NCBI GenBank assembly: GCA_964057225.1
Contig: OZ059900.1
Location: 2,056,501-2,120,500 of the forward strand
DNA: 64,000 bases
Reading direction: 5' to 3'
Origin: Auanema rhodensis
Lineage: Eukaryota > Nematoda > Chromadorea > Rhabditida > Rhabditidae
Under the pieces are notes generated by a model. The model was given only the letters and a program-made list of their open reading frames with translations. It ran no database searches and was not told the origin of the DNA. The position numbers were made by a program, and so were the translations under genes. This document shows positions 51,746 through 64,000 of this stretch, in pieces. How positions within the stretch are numbered: position 1 is the stretch's first letter; the number at the start of each line of letters is the position of its first letter.

Positions 51746-53829
51746 TCAAACACACAATAAACAAAATCAGTCTATTTTTATGAGTTTGCACTGATATATA
51801 TTCATTTTGATCAAAAAAGGTCGAAAATAGAAAGAATTTTCGAATTTTCCGAGTTTTGAGTCTAATTTGGCTAAATCGCTCATATACATGATCAGAAGCA
51901 TAGTTTTATTGTCTATGACAACAAAAGTCATCAATTAAACGCTAGTGATGTTTAAATACTGATTTTCGCTCAAATAGCATTACTACACTAAGTATGGTCG
52001 TTTTTATGCCTTTAACACCATATACTCACCGATTTTTGGTACAAAATCTGTAATACTTGTAAATTTTGATCATATTCGTTAAGATTCGAGAATCAAACAC
52101 ACAATACACGAAATAAGTTTATTTTTACGAGTTTGCACTGATATTTATTCATTTTGATCAAAAAAGGTCGAAAATAGAAAGAATTTTTGAAATTTCCGAG
52201 TTTTGAGTCTAATTTGGCTAAATCGCTCATATACATGATCAGAAGCATAGTTTTATTGTCTATGACAACAAAAGTCATCAATTAAACGCTAGTGATGTTT
52301 AAATACTGAATTTCGCTCAAATAGCATTACTACACTAAGTATGGTCGTTTTTATGCCTTTAACACCATATACTCACCGATTTTTGGTACAAAATCTGTGA
52401 TACTCGTAAATTTTGATCATATTCGGTGAGATTCGAGGATCGAACACACAATACACGAAATAAGTTTATTTTGACGAGTTTGCACTGATATTTATTCATT
52501 TTGATCAAAAAAGGTCGAAAATAGAAAGAATTTTTGAAATTTCCGAGTTTTGAGTCTAATTTGGCTAAATCGCTCATATATATGATCAAAAGCATAGTTT
52601 TACTGTCTATGATAACAAAAGTCTTCAAATATACACTAATAATGATTTAATCACTGAATTTCACTCAAATAGCATTACTACACTAAGTATGGTCGTTTTT
52701 ACGCCTTTAACACCATATACTCACCGATTTTTGGTACAAAATCTGTGATACTCGTAAATTTTGATCATATTCGTTAAGATTCGAAAATCAAACACACAAT
52801 AAACAAAATCAGTCTATTTTTATGAGTTTGCACTGATATATATTCATTTTGATCAAAAAAGGTCGAAAATAGAAAGAATTTTCGAATTTTCCGAGTTTTG
52901 AGTCTAATTTGGCTAAATCGCTCATATACATGATCAGAAGCATAGTTTTATTGTCTATGACAACAAAAGTCATCAATTAAACGCTAGTGATGTTTAAATA
53001 CTGATTTTCGCTCAAATAGCATTACTACACTAAGTATGGTCGTTTTTATGCCTTTAACACCATATACTCACCGATTTTTGGTACAAAATCTGTAATACTT
53101 GTAAATTTTGATCATATTCGTTAAGATTCGAGAATCAAACACACAATACACGAAATAAGTTTATTTTTACGAGTTTGCACTGATATTTATTCATTTTGAT
53201 CAAAAAAGGTCGAAAATAGAAAGAATTTTTGAAATTTCCGAGTTTTGAGTCTAATTTGGCTAAATCGCTCATATACATGATCAGAAGCATAGTTTTATTG
53301 TCTATGACAACAAAAGTCATCAATTAAACGCTAGTGATGTTTAAATACTGAATTTCGCTCAAATAGCATTACTACACTAAGTATGGTCGTTTTTATGCCT
53401 TTAACACCATATACTCACCGATTTTTGGTACAAAATCTGTGATACTCGTAAATTTTGATCATATTCGGTGAGATTCGAGGATCGAACACACAATACACGA
53501 AATAAGTTTATTTTGACGAGTTTGCACTGATATTTATTCATTTTGATCAAAAAAGGTCGAAAATAGAAAGAATTTTTGAAATTTCCGAGTTTTGAGTCTA
53601 ATTTGGCTAAATCGCTCATATATATGATCAAAAGCATAGTTTCACTGTCTATGATAACAAAAGTCTTCAAATATACACTAATAATGATTTAATCACTGAA
53701 TTTCACTCAAATAGCATTACTACACTAAGTATGGTCGTTTTTACGCCTTTAACACCATATACTCACCGATTTTTGGTACAAAATCTGTGATACTCGTAAA
53801 TTCTGATCATATTTGGTGAGATTCGAGAA
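51746..53829. repeat. Trimeric higher-order repeat, two copies (1042 bp)
   Basis: Copies are 51746-52787 and 52788-53829, in the order K (TTTTCGAATTTTCC), A, G. Both third monomers carry TTTTTACGCCTTT in place of TTTTTATGCCTTT (52697 and 53739), which fixes the pairing. GTTTCACTG at 53640 is specific to the second copy. The tails differ, since the second ends ATTCTGATCATATTTGG. Confidence 0.92.
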
Positions 53830-54871
53830 TCAAACACACAATACACGAAATAAGTTTATTTTTACGAGTTTGCACTGATATTTATTCATTTTGATCAAAA
53901 AAGGTCGAAAATAGAAAGAATTTTTGAAATTTCCGAGTTTTGAGTCTAATTTGGCTAAATCGCTCATATATATGATCAAAAGCATAGTTTTACTGTCTAT
54001 GATAACAAAAGTCTTCAAATATACACTAATAATGATTTAATCACTGAATTTCACTCAAATAGCATTACTACACTAAGTATGGTCGTTTTTATGCCTTTAA
54101 CACCATATACTCACCGATTTTTGGTACAAAATCTGTGATACTCGTAAATTTTGATCATATTCGGTGAGATTCGAGAATCAAACACACAATACACGAAATA
54201 AGTTTATTTTTACGAGTTTGCACTGATATTTATTCATTTTGATCAAAAAAGGTCGAAAATAGAAAGAATTTTTGAAATTTCCGAGTTTTGAGTCTAATTT
54301 GGCTAAATCGCTCATATATATGATCAAAAGCATAGTTTTATTGTCTATGACAACAAAAGTCATCAATTAAACGCTAGTGATGTTTAAATACTGAATTTCG
54401 CTCAAATAGCATTACTACACTAAGTATGGTCGTTTTTATGCCTTTAACACCATATACTCACCGATTTTTGGTACAAAATCTGTAATACTTGTAAATTTTG
54501 ATCATATTCGTTAAGATTCGAGAATCAAACACACAATACACGAAATAAGTTTATTTTTACGAGTTTGCACTGATATTTATTCATTTTGATCAAAAAAGGT
54601 CGAAAATAGAAAGAATTTTTGAAATTTCCGAGTTTTGAGTCTAATTTGGCTAAATCGCTCATATACATGATCAGAAGCATAGTTTTATTGTCTATGACAA
54701 CAAAAGTCATCAATTAAACGCTAGTGATGTTTAAATACTGATTTTCGCTCAAATAGCATTACTACACTAAGTATGGTCGTTTTTATGCCTTTAACACCAT
54801 ATATTCACCGATTTTTGGTACAAAATCTGTAATACTCGTAAATTTTGATCATATTCGTTAAGATTTGAGAA
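53830..54871. repeat. Three A-head monomers between trimer blocks
   Basis: Monomers start at 53830 (long linker), 54178 and 54525. The one at 54525 carries CATATACATGATCAG and ends with ACCATATATTCACC, the same as the monomer at 56609. Confidence 0.85.
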
Positions 54872-57800
54872 TCAAACATACAATACACAAAATCAGTCTA
54901 TTTTTATGAGCTTGCACTGATATATATTCATTTTGATCAAAAAAGGTCGAAAATAGAAAGAATTTTTGAAATTTACGAGTTTTGAGTCTAATTTGGCTAA
55001 ATCGCTCATATATATGATCAGAAGCATAGTTTTATTGTCTATGACAACGAAAGTCATTAATTAAACACTAATGATGTTTAAATCACTAAATTTCGCTCAA
55101 ATAGCATTACTACACTAAGTATGGTCGTTTTTATGCCTTTAACACCATATACTCACCGATTTTTGGTACAAAATCTGTGATACTCGTAAATTTTGATCAT
55201 ATTCGTTAAGATTCGAAAATCAAACACACAATAAACAAAATCAGTCTATTTTTATGAGTTTGCACTGATATATATTCATTTTGATCGAAAAAGGTCGAAA
55301 ATAGAAAGAATTTTCGAATTTTCCGAGTTTTGAGTCTAATTTGGCTAAATCGCTCATATACATGATCAGAAGCATAGTTTTATTGTCTATGACAACAAAA
55401 GTCATCAATTAAACGCTAGTGATGTTTAAATACTGATTTTCGCTCAAATAGCATTACTACACTAAGTATGGTCGTTTTTATGCCTTTAACACCATGTACT
55501 CACCGATTTTTGGTACAAAATCTGTAATACTTGTAAATTTTGATCATATTCGTTAAGATTCGAGAATCAAACACACAATACACAAAATAAGTTTATTTTT
55601 ACGAGTTTGCACTGATATTTATTCATTTTGATCAAAAAAGGTCGAAAATAGAAAGAATTTTTGAAATTTCCGAGTTTTGAGTCTAATTTGGCTAAATCGC
55701 TCATATATATGATCAAAAGCATAGTTTTATTGTCTATGACAACAAAAGTCATCAATTAAACGCTAGTGATGTTTAAATACTGAATTTCGCTCAAATAGCA
55801 TTACTACACTAAGTATGGTCGTTTTTATGCCTTTAACACCATATACTCACCGATTTTTGGTACAAAATCTGTAATACTCGTAAATTTTGATCATATTCGT
55901 TAAGATTTGAGAATCAAACATACAATACACAAAATCAGTCTATTTTTATGAGCTTGCACTGATATATATTCATTTTGATCAAAAAAGGTCGAAAATAGAA
56001 AGAATTTTTGAAATTTACGAGTTTTGAATCTAATTTGGCTAAATCGCTCATATATATGATCAAAAGCATAGTTTTACTGTCTATGATAACAAAAGTCTTC
56101 AAATATACACTAATAATGATTTAATCACTGAATTTCACTCAAATAGCATTACTACACTAAGTATGGTCGTTTTTATGCCTTTAACACCATATACTCACCG
56201 ATTTTTGGTACAAAATCTGTGATACTCGTAAATTTTGATCATATTCGGTGAGATTCGAGAATCAAACACACAATACACGAAATAAGTTTATTTTTACGAG
56301 TTTGCACTGATATTTATTCATTTTGATCAAAAAAGGTCGAAAATAGAAAGAATTTTTGAAATTTCCGAGTTTTGAGTCTAATTTGGCTAAATCGCTCATA
56401 TATATGATCAAAAGCATAGTTTTATTGTCTATGACAACAAAAGTCATCAATTAAACGCTAGTGATGTTTAAATACTGAATTTCGCTCAAATAGCATTACT
56501 ACACTAAGTATGGTCGTTTTTATGCCTTTAACACCATATACTCACCGATTTTTGGTACAAAATCTGTAATACTTGTAAATTTTGATCATATTCGTTAAGA
56601 TTCGAGAATCAAACACACAATACACGAAATAAGTTTATTTTTACGAGTTTGCACTGATATTTATTCATTTTGATCAAAAAAGGTCGAAAATAGAAAGAAT
56701 TTTTGAAATTTCCGAGTTTTGAGTCTAATTTGGCTAAATCGCTCATATACATGATCAGAAGCATAGTTTTATTGTCTATGACAACAAAAGTCATCAATTA
56801 AACGCTAGTGATGTTTAAATACTGATTTTCGCTCAAATAGCATTACTACACTAAGTATGGTCGTTTTTATGCCTTTAACACCATATATTCACCGATTTTT
56901 GGTACAAAATCTGTAATACTCGTAAATTTTGATCATATTCGTTAAGATTTGAGAATCAAACATACAATACACAAAATCAGTCTATTTTTATGAGCTTGCA
57001 CTGATATATATTCATTTTGATCAAAAAAGGTCGAAAATAGAAAGAATTTTTGAAATTTACGAGTTTTGAGTCTAATTTGGCTAAATCGCTCATATATATG
57101 ATCAGAAGCATAGTTTTATTGTCTATGACAACGAAAGTCATTAATTAAACACTAATGATGTTTAAATCACTAAATTTCGCTCAAATAGCATTACTACACT
57201 AAGTATGGTCGTTTTTATGCCTTTAACACCATATACTCACCGATTTTTGGTACAAAATCTGTGATACTCGTAAATTTTGATCATATTCGTTAAGATTCGA
57301 AAATCAAACACACAATAAACAAAATCAGTCTATTTTTATGAGTTTGCACTGATATATATTCATTTTGATCGAAAAAGGTCGAAAATAGAAAGAATTTTCG
57401 AATTTTCCGAGTTTTGAGTCTAATTTGGCTAAATCGCTCATATACATGATCAGAAGCATAGTTTTATTGTCTATGACAACAAAAGTCATCAATTAAACGC
57501 TAGTGATGTTTAAATACTGATTTTCGCTCAAATAGCATTACTACACTAAGTATGGTCGTTTTTATGCCTTTAACACCATATACTCACCGATTTTTGGTAC
57601 AAAATCTGTAATACTTGTAAATTTTGATCATATTCGTTAAGATTCGAGAATCAAACACACAATACACAAAATAAGTTTATTTTTACGAGTTTGCACTGAT
57701 ATTTATTCATTTTGATCAAAAAAGGTCGAAAATAGAAAGAATTTTTGAAATTTCCGAGTTTTGAGTCTAATTTGGCTAAATCGCTCATATATATGATCAA

Positions 57801-59039
57801 AAGCATAGTTTTATTGTCTATGACAACAAAAGTCATCAATTAAACGCTAGTGATGTTTAAATACTGAATTTCGCTCAAATAGCATTACTACACTAAGTAT
57901 GGTCGTTTTTATGCCTTTAACACCATATATTCACCGATTTTTGGTACAAAATCTGTAATACTCGTAAATTTTGATCATATTCGTTAAGATTTGAGAATCA
58001 AACATACAATACACAAAATCAGTCTATTTTTATGAGCTTGCACTGATATATATTCATTTTGATCAAAAAAGGTCGAAAATAGAAAGAATTTTTGAAATTT
58101 ACGAGTTTTGAGTCTAATTTGGCTAAATCGCTCATATATATGATCAGAAGCATAGTTTTATTGTCTATGACAACGAAAGTCATTAATTAAACACTAATGA
58201 TGTTTAAATCACTAAATTTCGCTCAAATAGCATTACTACACTAAGTATGGTCGTTTTTATGCCTTTAACACCATATACTCACCGATTTTTGGTACAAAAT
58301 CTGTGATACTCGTAAATTTTGATCATATTCGTTAAGATTCGAAAATCAAACACACAATAAACAAAATCAGTCTATTTTTATGAGTTTGCACTGATATATA
58401 TTCATTTTGATCGAAAAAGGTCGAAAATAGAAAGAATTTTCGAATTTTCCGAGTTTTGAGTCTAATTTGGCTAAATCGCTCATATACATGATCAGAAGCA
58501 TAGTTTTATTGTCTATGACAACAAAAGTCATCAATTAAACGCTAGTGATGTTTAAATACTGATTTTCGCTCAAATAGCATTACTACACTAAGTATGGTCG
58601 TTTTTATGCCTTTAACACCATATACTCACCGATTTTTGGTACAAAATCTGTAATACTTGTAAATTTTGATCATATTCGTTAAGATTCGAGAATCAAACAC
58701 ACAATACACAAAATAAGTTTATTTTTACGAGTTTGCACTGATATTTATTCATTTTGATCAAAAAAGGTCGAAAATAGAAAGAATTTTTGAAATTTCCGAG
58801 TTTTGAGTCTAATTTGGCTAAATCGCTCATATATATGATCAAAAGCATAGTTTTATTGTCTATGACAACAAAAGTCATCAATTAAACGCTAGTGATGTTT
58901 AAATACTGAATTTCGCTCAAATAGCATTACTACACTAAGTATGGTCGTTTTTATGCCTTTAACACCATATACTCACCGATTTTTGGTACAAAATCTGTGA
59001 TACTCGTAAATTTTGATCATATTCGGTGAGATTCGAGAA
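54872..59039. repeat. Four 1042-bp trimers (three alike, one different)
   Basis: Blocks are 54872-55913, 55914-56955, 56956-57997 and 57998-59039. The first, third and fourth are alike: T with linker GACAACGAAAGTCATTAATT, then K with TTTTGATCGAAAAAGG (55281, 57365, 58407), then A with AATACACAAAATAAG. The second block (55914) is T with the long linker, A, A. So a 6-monomer offset of 2084 bp and a 3-monomer offset of 1042 bp are both present. ACCATATATTCACC near 54797, 56881 and 57923 supports the copies. Confidence 0.92.
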
Positions 59040-60081
59040 TCAAACACACAATACACGAAATAAGTTTATTTTTACGAGTTTGCACTGATATTTATTCATT
59101 TTGATCAAAAAAGGTCGAAAATAGAAAGAATTTTTGAAATTTCCGAGTTTTGAGTCTAATTTGGCTAAATCGCTCATATACATGATCAGAAGCATAGTTT
59201 TATTGTCTATGACAACAAAAGTCATCAATTAAACGCTAGTGATGTTTAAATACTGAATTTCGCTCAAATAGCATTACTACACTAAGTATGGTCGTTTTTA
59301 TGCCTTTAACACCATATACTCACCGATTTTTGGTACAAAATCTGTGATACTCGTAAATTTTGATCATATTCGGTGAGATTCGAGAATCAAACACACAATA
59401 CACGGAATAAGTTTATTTTTACGAGTTTGCACTGATATTTATTCATTTTGATCAAAAAAGGTCGAAAATAGAAAGAATTTTTGAAATTTCCGAGTTTTGA
59501 GTCTAATTTGGCTAAATCGCTCATATACATGATCAGAAGCATAGTTTTATTGTCTATGACAACAAAAGTCATCAATTAAACGCTAGTGATGTTTAAATAC
59601 TGAATTTCGCTCAAATAGCATTACTACACTAAGTATGGTCGTTTTTATGCCTTTAACACCATATACTCACCGATTTTTGGTACAAAATCTGTGATACTCG
59701 TAAATTTTGATCATATTCGGTGAGATTCGAGAATCAAACACACAATACACGGAATAAGTTTATTTTTACGAGTTTGCACTGATATTTATTCATTTTGATC
59801 AAAAAAGGTCGAAAATAGAAAGAATTTTTGAAATTTCCGAGTTTTGAGTCTAATTTGGCTAAATCGCTCATATACATGATCAGAAGCATAGTTTTATTGT
59901 CTATGACAACAAAAGTCATCAATTAAACGCTAGTGATGTTTAAATCACTAAATTTCGCTCAAATAGCATTACTACACTAAGTATGGTCGTTTTTATGCCT
60001 TTAACACCATATACTCACCGATTTTTGGTACAAAATCTGTGATACTCGTAAATTTTGATCATATTCGGTGAGATTCGAGAA
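59040..60081. repeat. Three A-type monomers in a row (monomeric expansion)
   Basis: Monomers at 59040, 59387 and 59734 are nearly the same, and the last two share the private CACGGAATAAG (59401 and 59748). This is the clearest case in the window of single-monomer duplication. The third ends with AAATCACTAAATTTCGC of the third linker, so it is chimeric at its 3' part and is one base longer. Confidence 0.88.
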
Positions 60082-63000
60082 TCAAACACACAATACACGA
60101 AATAAGTCTATTTTTATGAGTTTGCACTGATATTTATTCATTTTGATCAAAAAACGTCGAAAATAGAAAGAATTTTTGAATTTTCCGAGTTTTGAGTCCA
60201 ATTGGGCTAAATCGCTCATATATATGATCAAAAGCATAGTTTTACTGTCTATGATAACAAAAGTCTTCAAATATACACTAATAATGATTTAATCACTGAA
60301 TTTCACTCAAATAGCAATACTACACTAAGTATGGTCGTTTTTATGCCTTTAACACCATATACTCACCGATTTTTGGTACAAAATCTGTGATACTCGTAAA
60401 TTCTGATCATATTCGGTGAGATTCGAGAATCAAACACACAATACACGAAATAAGTTTATTTTTACGAGTTTGCACTGATATTTATTCATTTTGATCAAAA
60501 AAGGTCGAAAATAGAAAGAATTTTTGAAATTTCCGAGTTTTGAGTCTAATTTGGCTAAATCGCTCATATATATGATCAAAAGCATAGTTTTACTGTCTAT
60601 GATAACAAAAGTCTTCAAATATACACTAATAATGTGTAAATCACTGAATTTCACTCAAATAGCATTACTACACTAAGTATGGTCGTTTTTATGCCTTTAA
60701 CACCATATACTCACCGATTTTTGGTACAAAATCTGTGATACTCGTAAATTTTGATCATATTCGGTGAGATTCGAGAATCAAACACACAATACACGAAATA
60801 AGTTTATTTTTACGAGTTTGCACTGATATTTATTCATTTTGATCAAAAAAGGTCGAAAATAGAAAGAATTTTTGAAATTTCCGAGTTTTGAGTCTAATTT
60901 GGCTAAATCGCTCATATACATGATCAGAAGCATAGTTTTATTGTCTATGACAACAAAAGTCATCAATTAAACGCTAGTGATGTTTAAATACTGAATTTCG
61001 CTCAAATAGCATTACTACACTAAGTATGGTCGTTTTTATGCCTTTAACACCATATACTCACCGATTTTTGGTACAAAATCTGTAATACTCGTAAATTTTG
61101 ATCATATTCGTTAAGATTTGAGAATCAAACATACAATACACAAAATCAGTCTATTTTTATGAGCTTGCACTGATATATATTCATTTTGATCAAAAAAGGT
61201 CGAAAATAGAAAGAATTTTTGAAATTTACGAGTTTTGAATCTAATTTGGCTAAATCGCTCATATATATGATCAAAAGCATAGTTTTACTGTCTATGATAA
61301 CAAAAGTCTTCAAATATATACTAATAATGATTAAATCACTGAATTTCACTCAAATAGCATTACTACACTAAGTATGGTCGTTTTTATGCCTTTAACACCA
61401 TATACTCACCGATTTTTGGTACAAAATCTGTAATACTCGTAAATTTTGATCATATTCGTTAAGATTTGAAAATCAAACACACAATACACGAAATAAGTTT
61501 ATTTTTACGAGTTTGCACTGATATTTATTCATTTTGATCAAAAAAGGTCGAAAATAGAAAGAATTTTTGAAATTTCCGAGTTTTGAGTCTAATTTGGCTA
61601 AATCGCTCATATACATGATCAGAAGCATAGTTTTACTGTCTATGATAACAAAAGTCTTCAAATATACACTAATAATGATTAAATCACTGAATTTCACTCA
61701 AATAGCATTACTACACTAAGTATGGTCGTTTTTATGCCTTTAACACCATATACTCACCGATTTTTGGTACAAAATCTGTGATACTCGTAAATTTTGATCA
61801 TATTCGGTGAGATTCGAGAATCAAACACACAATACACGAAATAAGTTTATTTTTACGAGTTTGCACTGATATTTATTCATTTTGATCAAAAAAGGTCGAA
61901 AATAGAAAGAATTTTTGAAATTTCCGAGTTTTGAGTCTAATTTGGCTAAATCGCTCATATACATGATCAGAAGCATAGTTTTATTGTCTATGACAACAAA
62001 AGTCATCAATTAAACGCTAGTGATGTTTAAATACTGATTTTCGCTCAAATAGCATTACTACACTAAGTATGGTCGTTTTTATGCCTTTAACACCATATAC
62101 TCACCGATTTTTGGTACAAAATCTGTAATACTCGTAAATTTTGATCATATTCGTTAAGATTTGAAAATCAAACACACAATACACGAAATAAGTTTATTTT
62201 TACGAGTTTGCACTGATATTTATTCATTTTGATCAAAAAAGGTCGAAAATAGAAAGAATTTTTGAAATTTCCGAGTTTTGAGTCTAATTTGGCTAAATCG
62301 CTCATATACATGATCAGAAGCATAGTTTTATTGTCTATGACAACAAAAGTCATCAATTAAACGCTAGTGATGTTTAAATCACTAAATTTCGCTCAAATAG
62401 CATTACTACACTAAGTATGGTCGTTTTTATGCCTTTAACACCATATACTCACCGATTTTTGGTACAAAATCTGTGATACTCGTAAATTTTGATCATATTC
62501 GGTGAGATTCGAGAATCAAACACACAATACACGAAATAAGTCTATTTTTATGAGTTTGCACTGATATTTATTCATTTTGATCAAAAAACGTCGAAAATAG
62601 AAAGAATTTTTGAATTTTCCGAGTTTTGAGTCCAATTGGGCTAAATCGCTCATATATATGATCAAAAGCATAGTTTTACTGTCTATGATAACAAAAGTCT
62701 TCAAATATACACTAATAATGATTTAATCACTGAATTTCACTCAAATAGCAATACTACACTAAGTATGGTCGTTTTTATGCCTTTAACACCATATACTCAC
62801 CGATTTTTGGTACAAAATCTGTGATACTCGTAAATTCTGATCATATTCGGTGAGATTCGAGAATCAAACACACAATACACGAAATAAGTTTATTTTTACG
62901 AGTTTGCACTGATATTTATTCATTTTGATCAAAAAAGGTCGAAAATAGAAAGAATTTTTGAAATTTCCGAGTTTTGAGTCTAATTTGGCTAAATCGCTCA

Positions 63001-64000
63001 TATATATGATCAAAAGCATAGTTTTACTGTCTATGATAACAAAAGTCTTCAAATATACACTAATAATGTGTAAATCACTGAATTTCACTCAAATAGCATT
63101 ACTACACTAAGTATGGTCGTTTTTATGCCTTTAACACCATATACTCACCGATTTTTGGTACAAAATCTGTGATACTCGTAAATTTTGATCATATTCGGTG
63201 AGATTCGAGAATCAAACACACAATACACGAAATAAGTTTATTTTTACGAGTTTGCACTGATATTTATTCATTTTGATCAAAAAAGGTCGAAAATAGAAAG
63301 AATTTTTGAAATTTCCGAGTTTTGAGTCTAATTTGGCTAAATCGCTCATATATATGATCAAAAGCATAGTTTTATTGTCTATGACAACAAAAGTCATCAA
63401 TTAAACGCTAGTGATGTTTAAATACTGAATTTCGCTCAAATAGCATTACTACACTAAGTATGGTCGTTTTTATGCCTTTAACACCATATACTCACCGATT
63501 TTTGGTACAAAATCTGTAATACTCGTAAATTTTGATCATATTCGTTAAGATTTGAGAATCAAACATACAATACACAAAATCAGTCTATTTTTATGAGCTT
63601 GCACTGATATATATTCATTTTGATCAAAAAAGGTCGAAAATAGAAAGAATTTTTGAAATTTACGAGTTTTGAATCTAATTTGGCTAAATCGCTCATATAT
63701 ATGATCAAAAGCATAGTTTTACTGTCTATGATAACAAAAGTCTTCAAATATACACTAATAATGATTAAATCACTGAATTTCACTCAAATAGCATTACTAC
63801 ACTAAGTATGGTCGTTTTTATGCCTTTAACACCATATACTCACCGATTTTTGGTACAAAATCTGTGATACTCGTAAACTTTGATCATATTCGGTGAGATT
63901 CGAGAATCAAACACACAATACACGAAATAAGTTTATTTTTACGAGTTTGCACTGATATTTATTCATTTTGATCAAAAAAGGTCGAAAATAGAAAGAATTT
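60082..64000. repeat. Seven-monomer (2434 bp) repeat, second copy cut by window end
   Basis: Copy 1 is 60082-62515 and copy 2 starts at 62516. Matched starts are 60082/62516, 60430/62864, 60778/63212, 61125/63559 and 61473/63907. Private marks are TCAAAAAACGTCG (60149/62583) and TAGCAATACTAC (60312/62746). The third monomers differ at CATATACATGATCAG (60913) against CATATATATGATCAA (63347). The array runs off the end in an A-head monomer, so the window does not reach its border. Confidence 0.9.
61473..61820 (+). repeat. Chimeric monomer: A body with long linker
   Basis: An A-head follows a K-like junction (GATTTGAAAATCAAAC). The body has CATATACATGATCAGAAGC, normally tied to the short linker, but here it runs into ACTGTCTATGATAAC of the long linker. 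The same junction GATTTGAAAATC before an A-head is seen again at 62168. Both indicate exchange inside the monomer. Confidence 0.78.

Larger units (their letters stand above)
1..64000. repeat. Tandem satellite DNA array, ~347-bp monomer, entire window
   Basis: The same 347-349 bp unit repeats head to tail through the window, always in one orientation. Starts were tracked by the TCAAAC/TCGAAC landmark, and no spacing departs from 347, 348 or 349 bp, so there is no insertion, inversion or large deletion. The near-invariant body includes CTAAGTATGGTCG, GCCTTTAACACCATA and GGTCGAAAATAGAAAG. Most length variation has three causes: an extra base in one linker type (AAATCACTGA instead of AAATACTGA), a lost A in CAAAT(A)GCATT, and an extra base in the I-type head. 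One hand-counted monomer is about 30% GC. The monomer length, near two nucleosomes, and the nested higher-order repeats are typical of eukaryotic centromeric or heterochromatic satellites. The family is not recognised, and chromosomal position cannot be read from the sequence. Confidence 0.98.

Noticed and set aside
1-64000. CRISPR array or bacterial repeat region
   Set aside because: The unit is 347 bp with no short repeat-spacer structure, there are no cas genes, and no coding sequence occurs in 64 kb.
1-64000. Ribosomal DNA spacer or LTR-derived tandem repeat
   Set aside because: No rRNA, no polypurine tract, primer-binding site or retroelement protein frame is visible, and the array has no break in 184 units.

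Overview
The whole window is one uninterrupted tandem satellite DNA array. A monomer of 347-349 bp repeats head to tail, always in the same orientation, from the first to the last base. I placed 184 successive monomer starts using the landmark TCAAACAC or its variants TCAAACAT, TCAAACAA and TCGAACAC: 337, 684, 1031, 1378, 1726 and so on to 63907. Every spacing is 347, 348 or 349 bp, and the mean is about 347.4 bp. The window therefore holds 183 complete monomers, a partial one at 1-336 and a partial one at 63907-64000. There is no interrupting gene, transposon, RNA gene or unique sequence. A hand count of the monomer at 3809-4155 gives 105 G+C in 347 bp (about 30% GC).

The sequence implies a eukaryotic nuclear genome, at a centromeric, pericentromeric, subtelomeric or other heterochromatic block. 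A monomer near twice a nucleosome repeat, high AT content, multi-scale higher-order repeats (HORs) and 64 kb without a gene fit nothing bacterial or viral. I do not recognise the family and cannot name the species. Plants and insects both carry satellites of this size. CpG is not depleted (12 seen against about 8 expected in one monomer), which leans slightly toward a genome, or an array, with little CpG methylation.

Monomers fall into types defined by a head (first ~55 bp) and a linker (about positions 165-215), joined to a nearly invariant body. The head types are called A, K, T, G, I and H below. Types recur in fixed orders and form local HOR blocks of many sizes. Clearest are tetramers at 1-2766, 4503-7279 and 44447-47226; trimers at 8669-11794, 16664-18747, 30210-32292, 51746-53829 and 54872-59039; and dimers at 11795-13188. 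Larger units are a 5-mer at 48270-51745, a 7-mer from 60082, an 8-mer at 35071-40624, a 9-mer offset at 15622-19789 and a 10-mer offset at 25003-31597. Chimeric monomers at 40972, 59734 and 61473 mark exchanges inside a monomer.

No gene is called. The 61-101 codon open frames seen once per monomer are by-products of the repeat. What can be read is array architecture, the recombination history of the block, and short conserved motifs: perfect palindromes, small hairpins, phased A-tracts and a CENP-B-box-like element.
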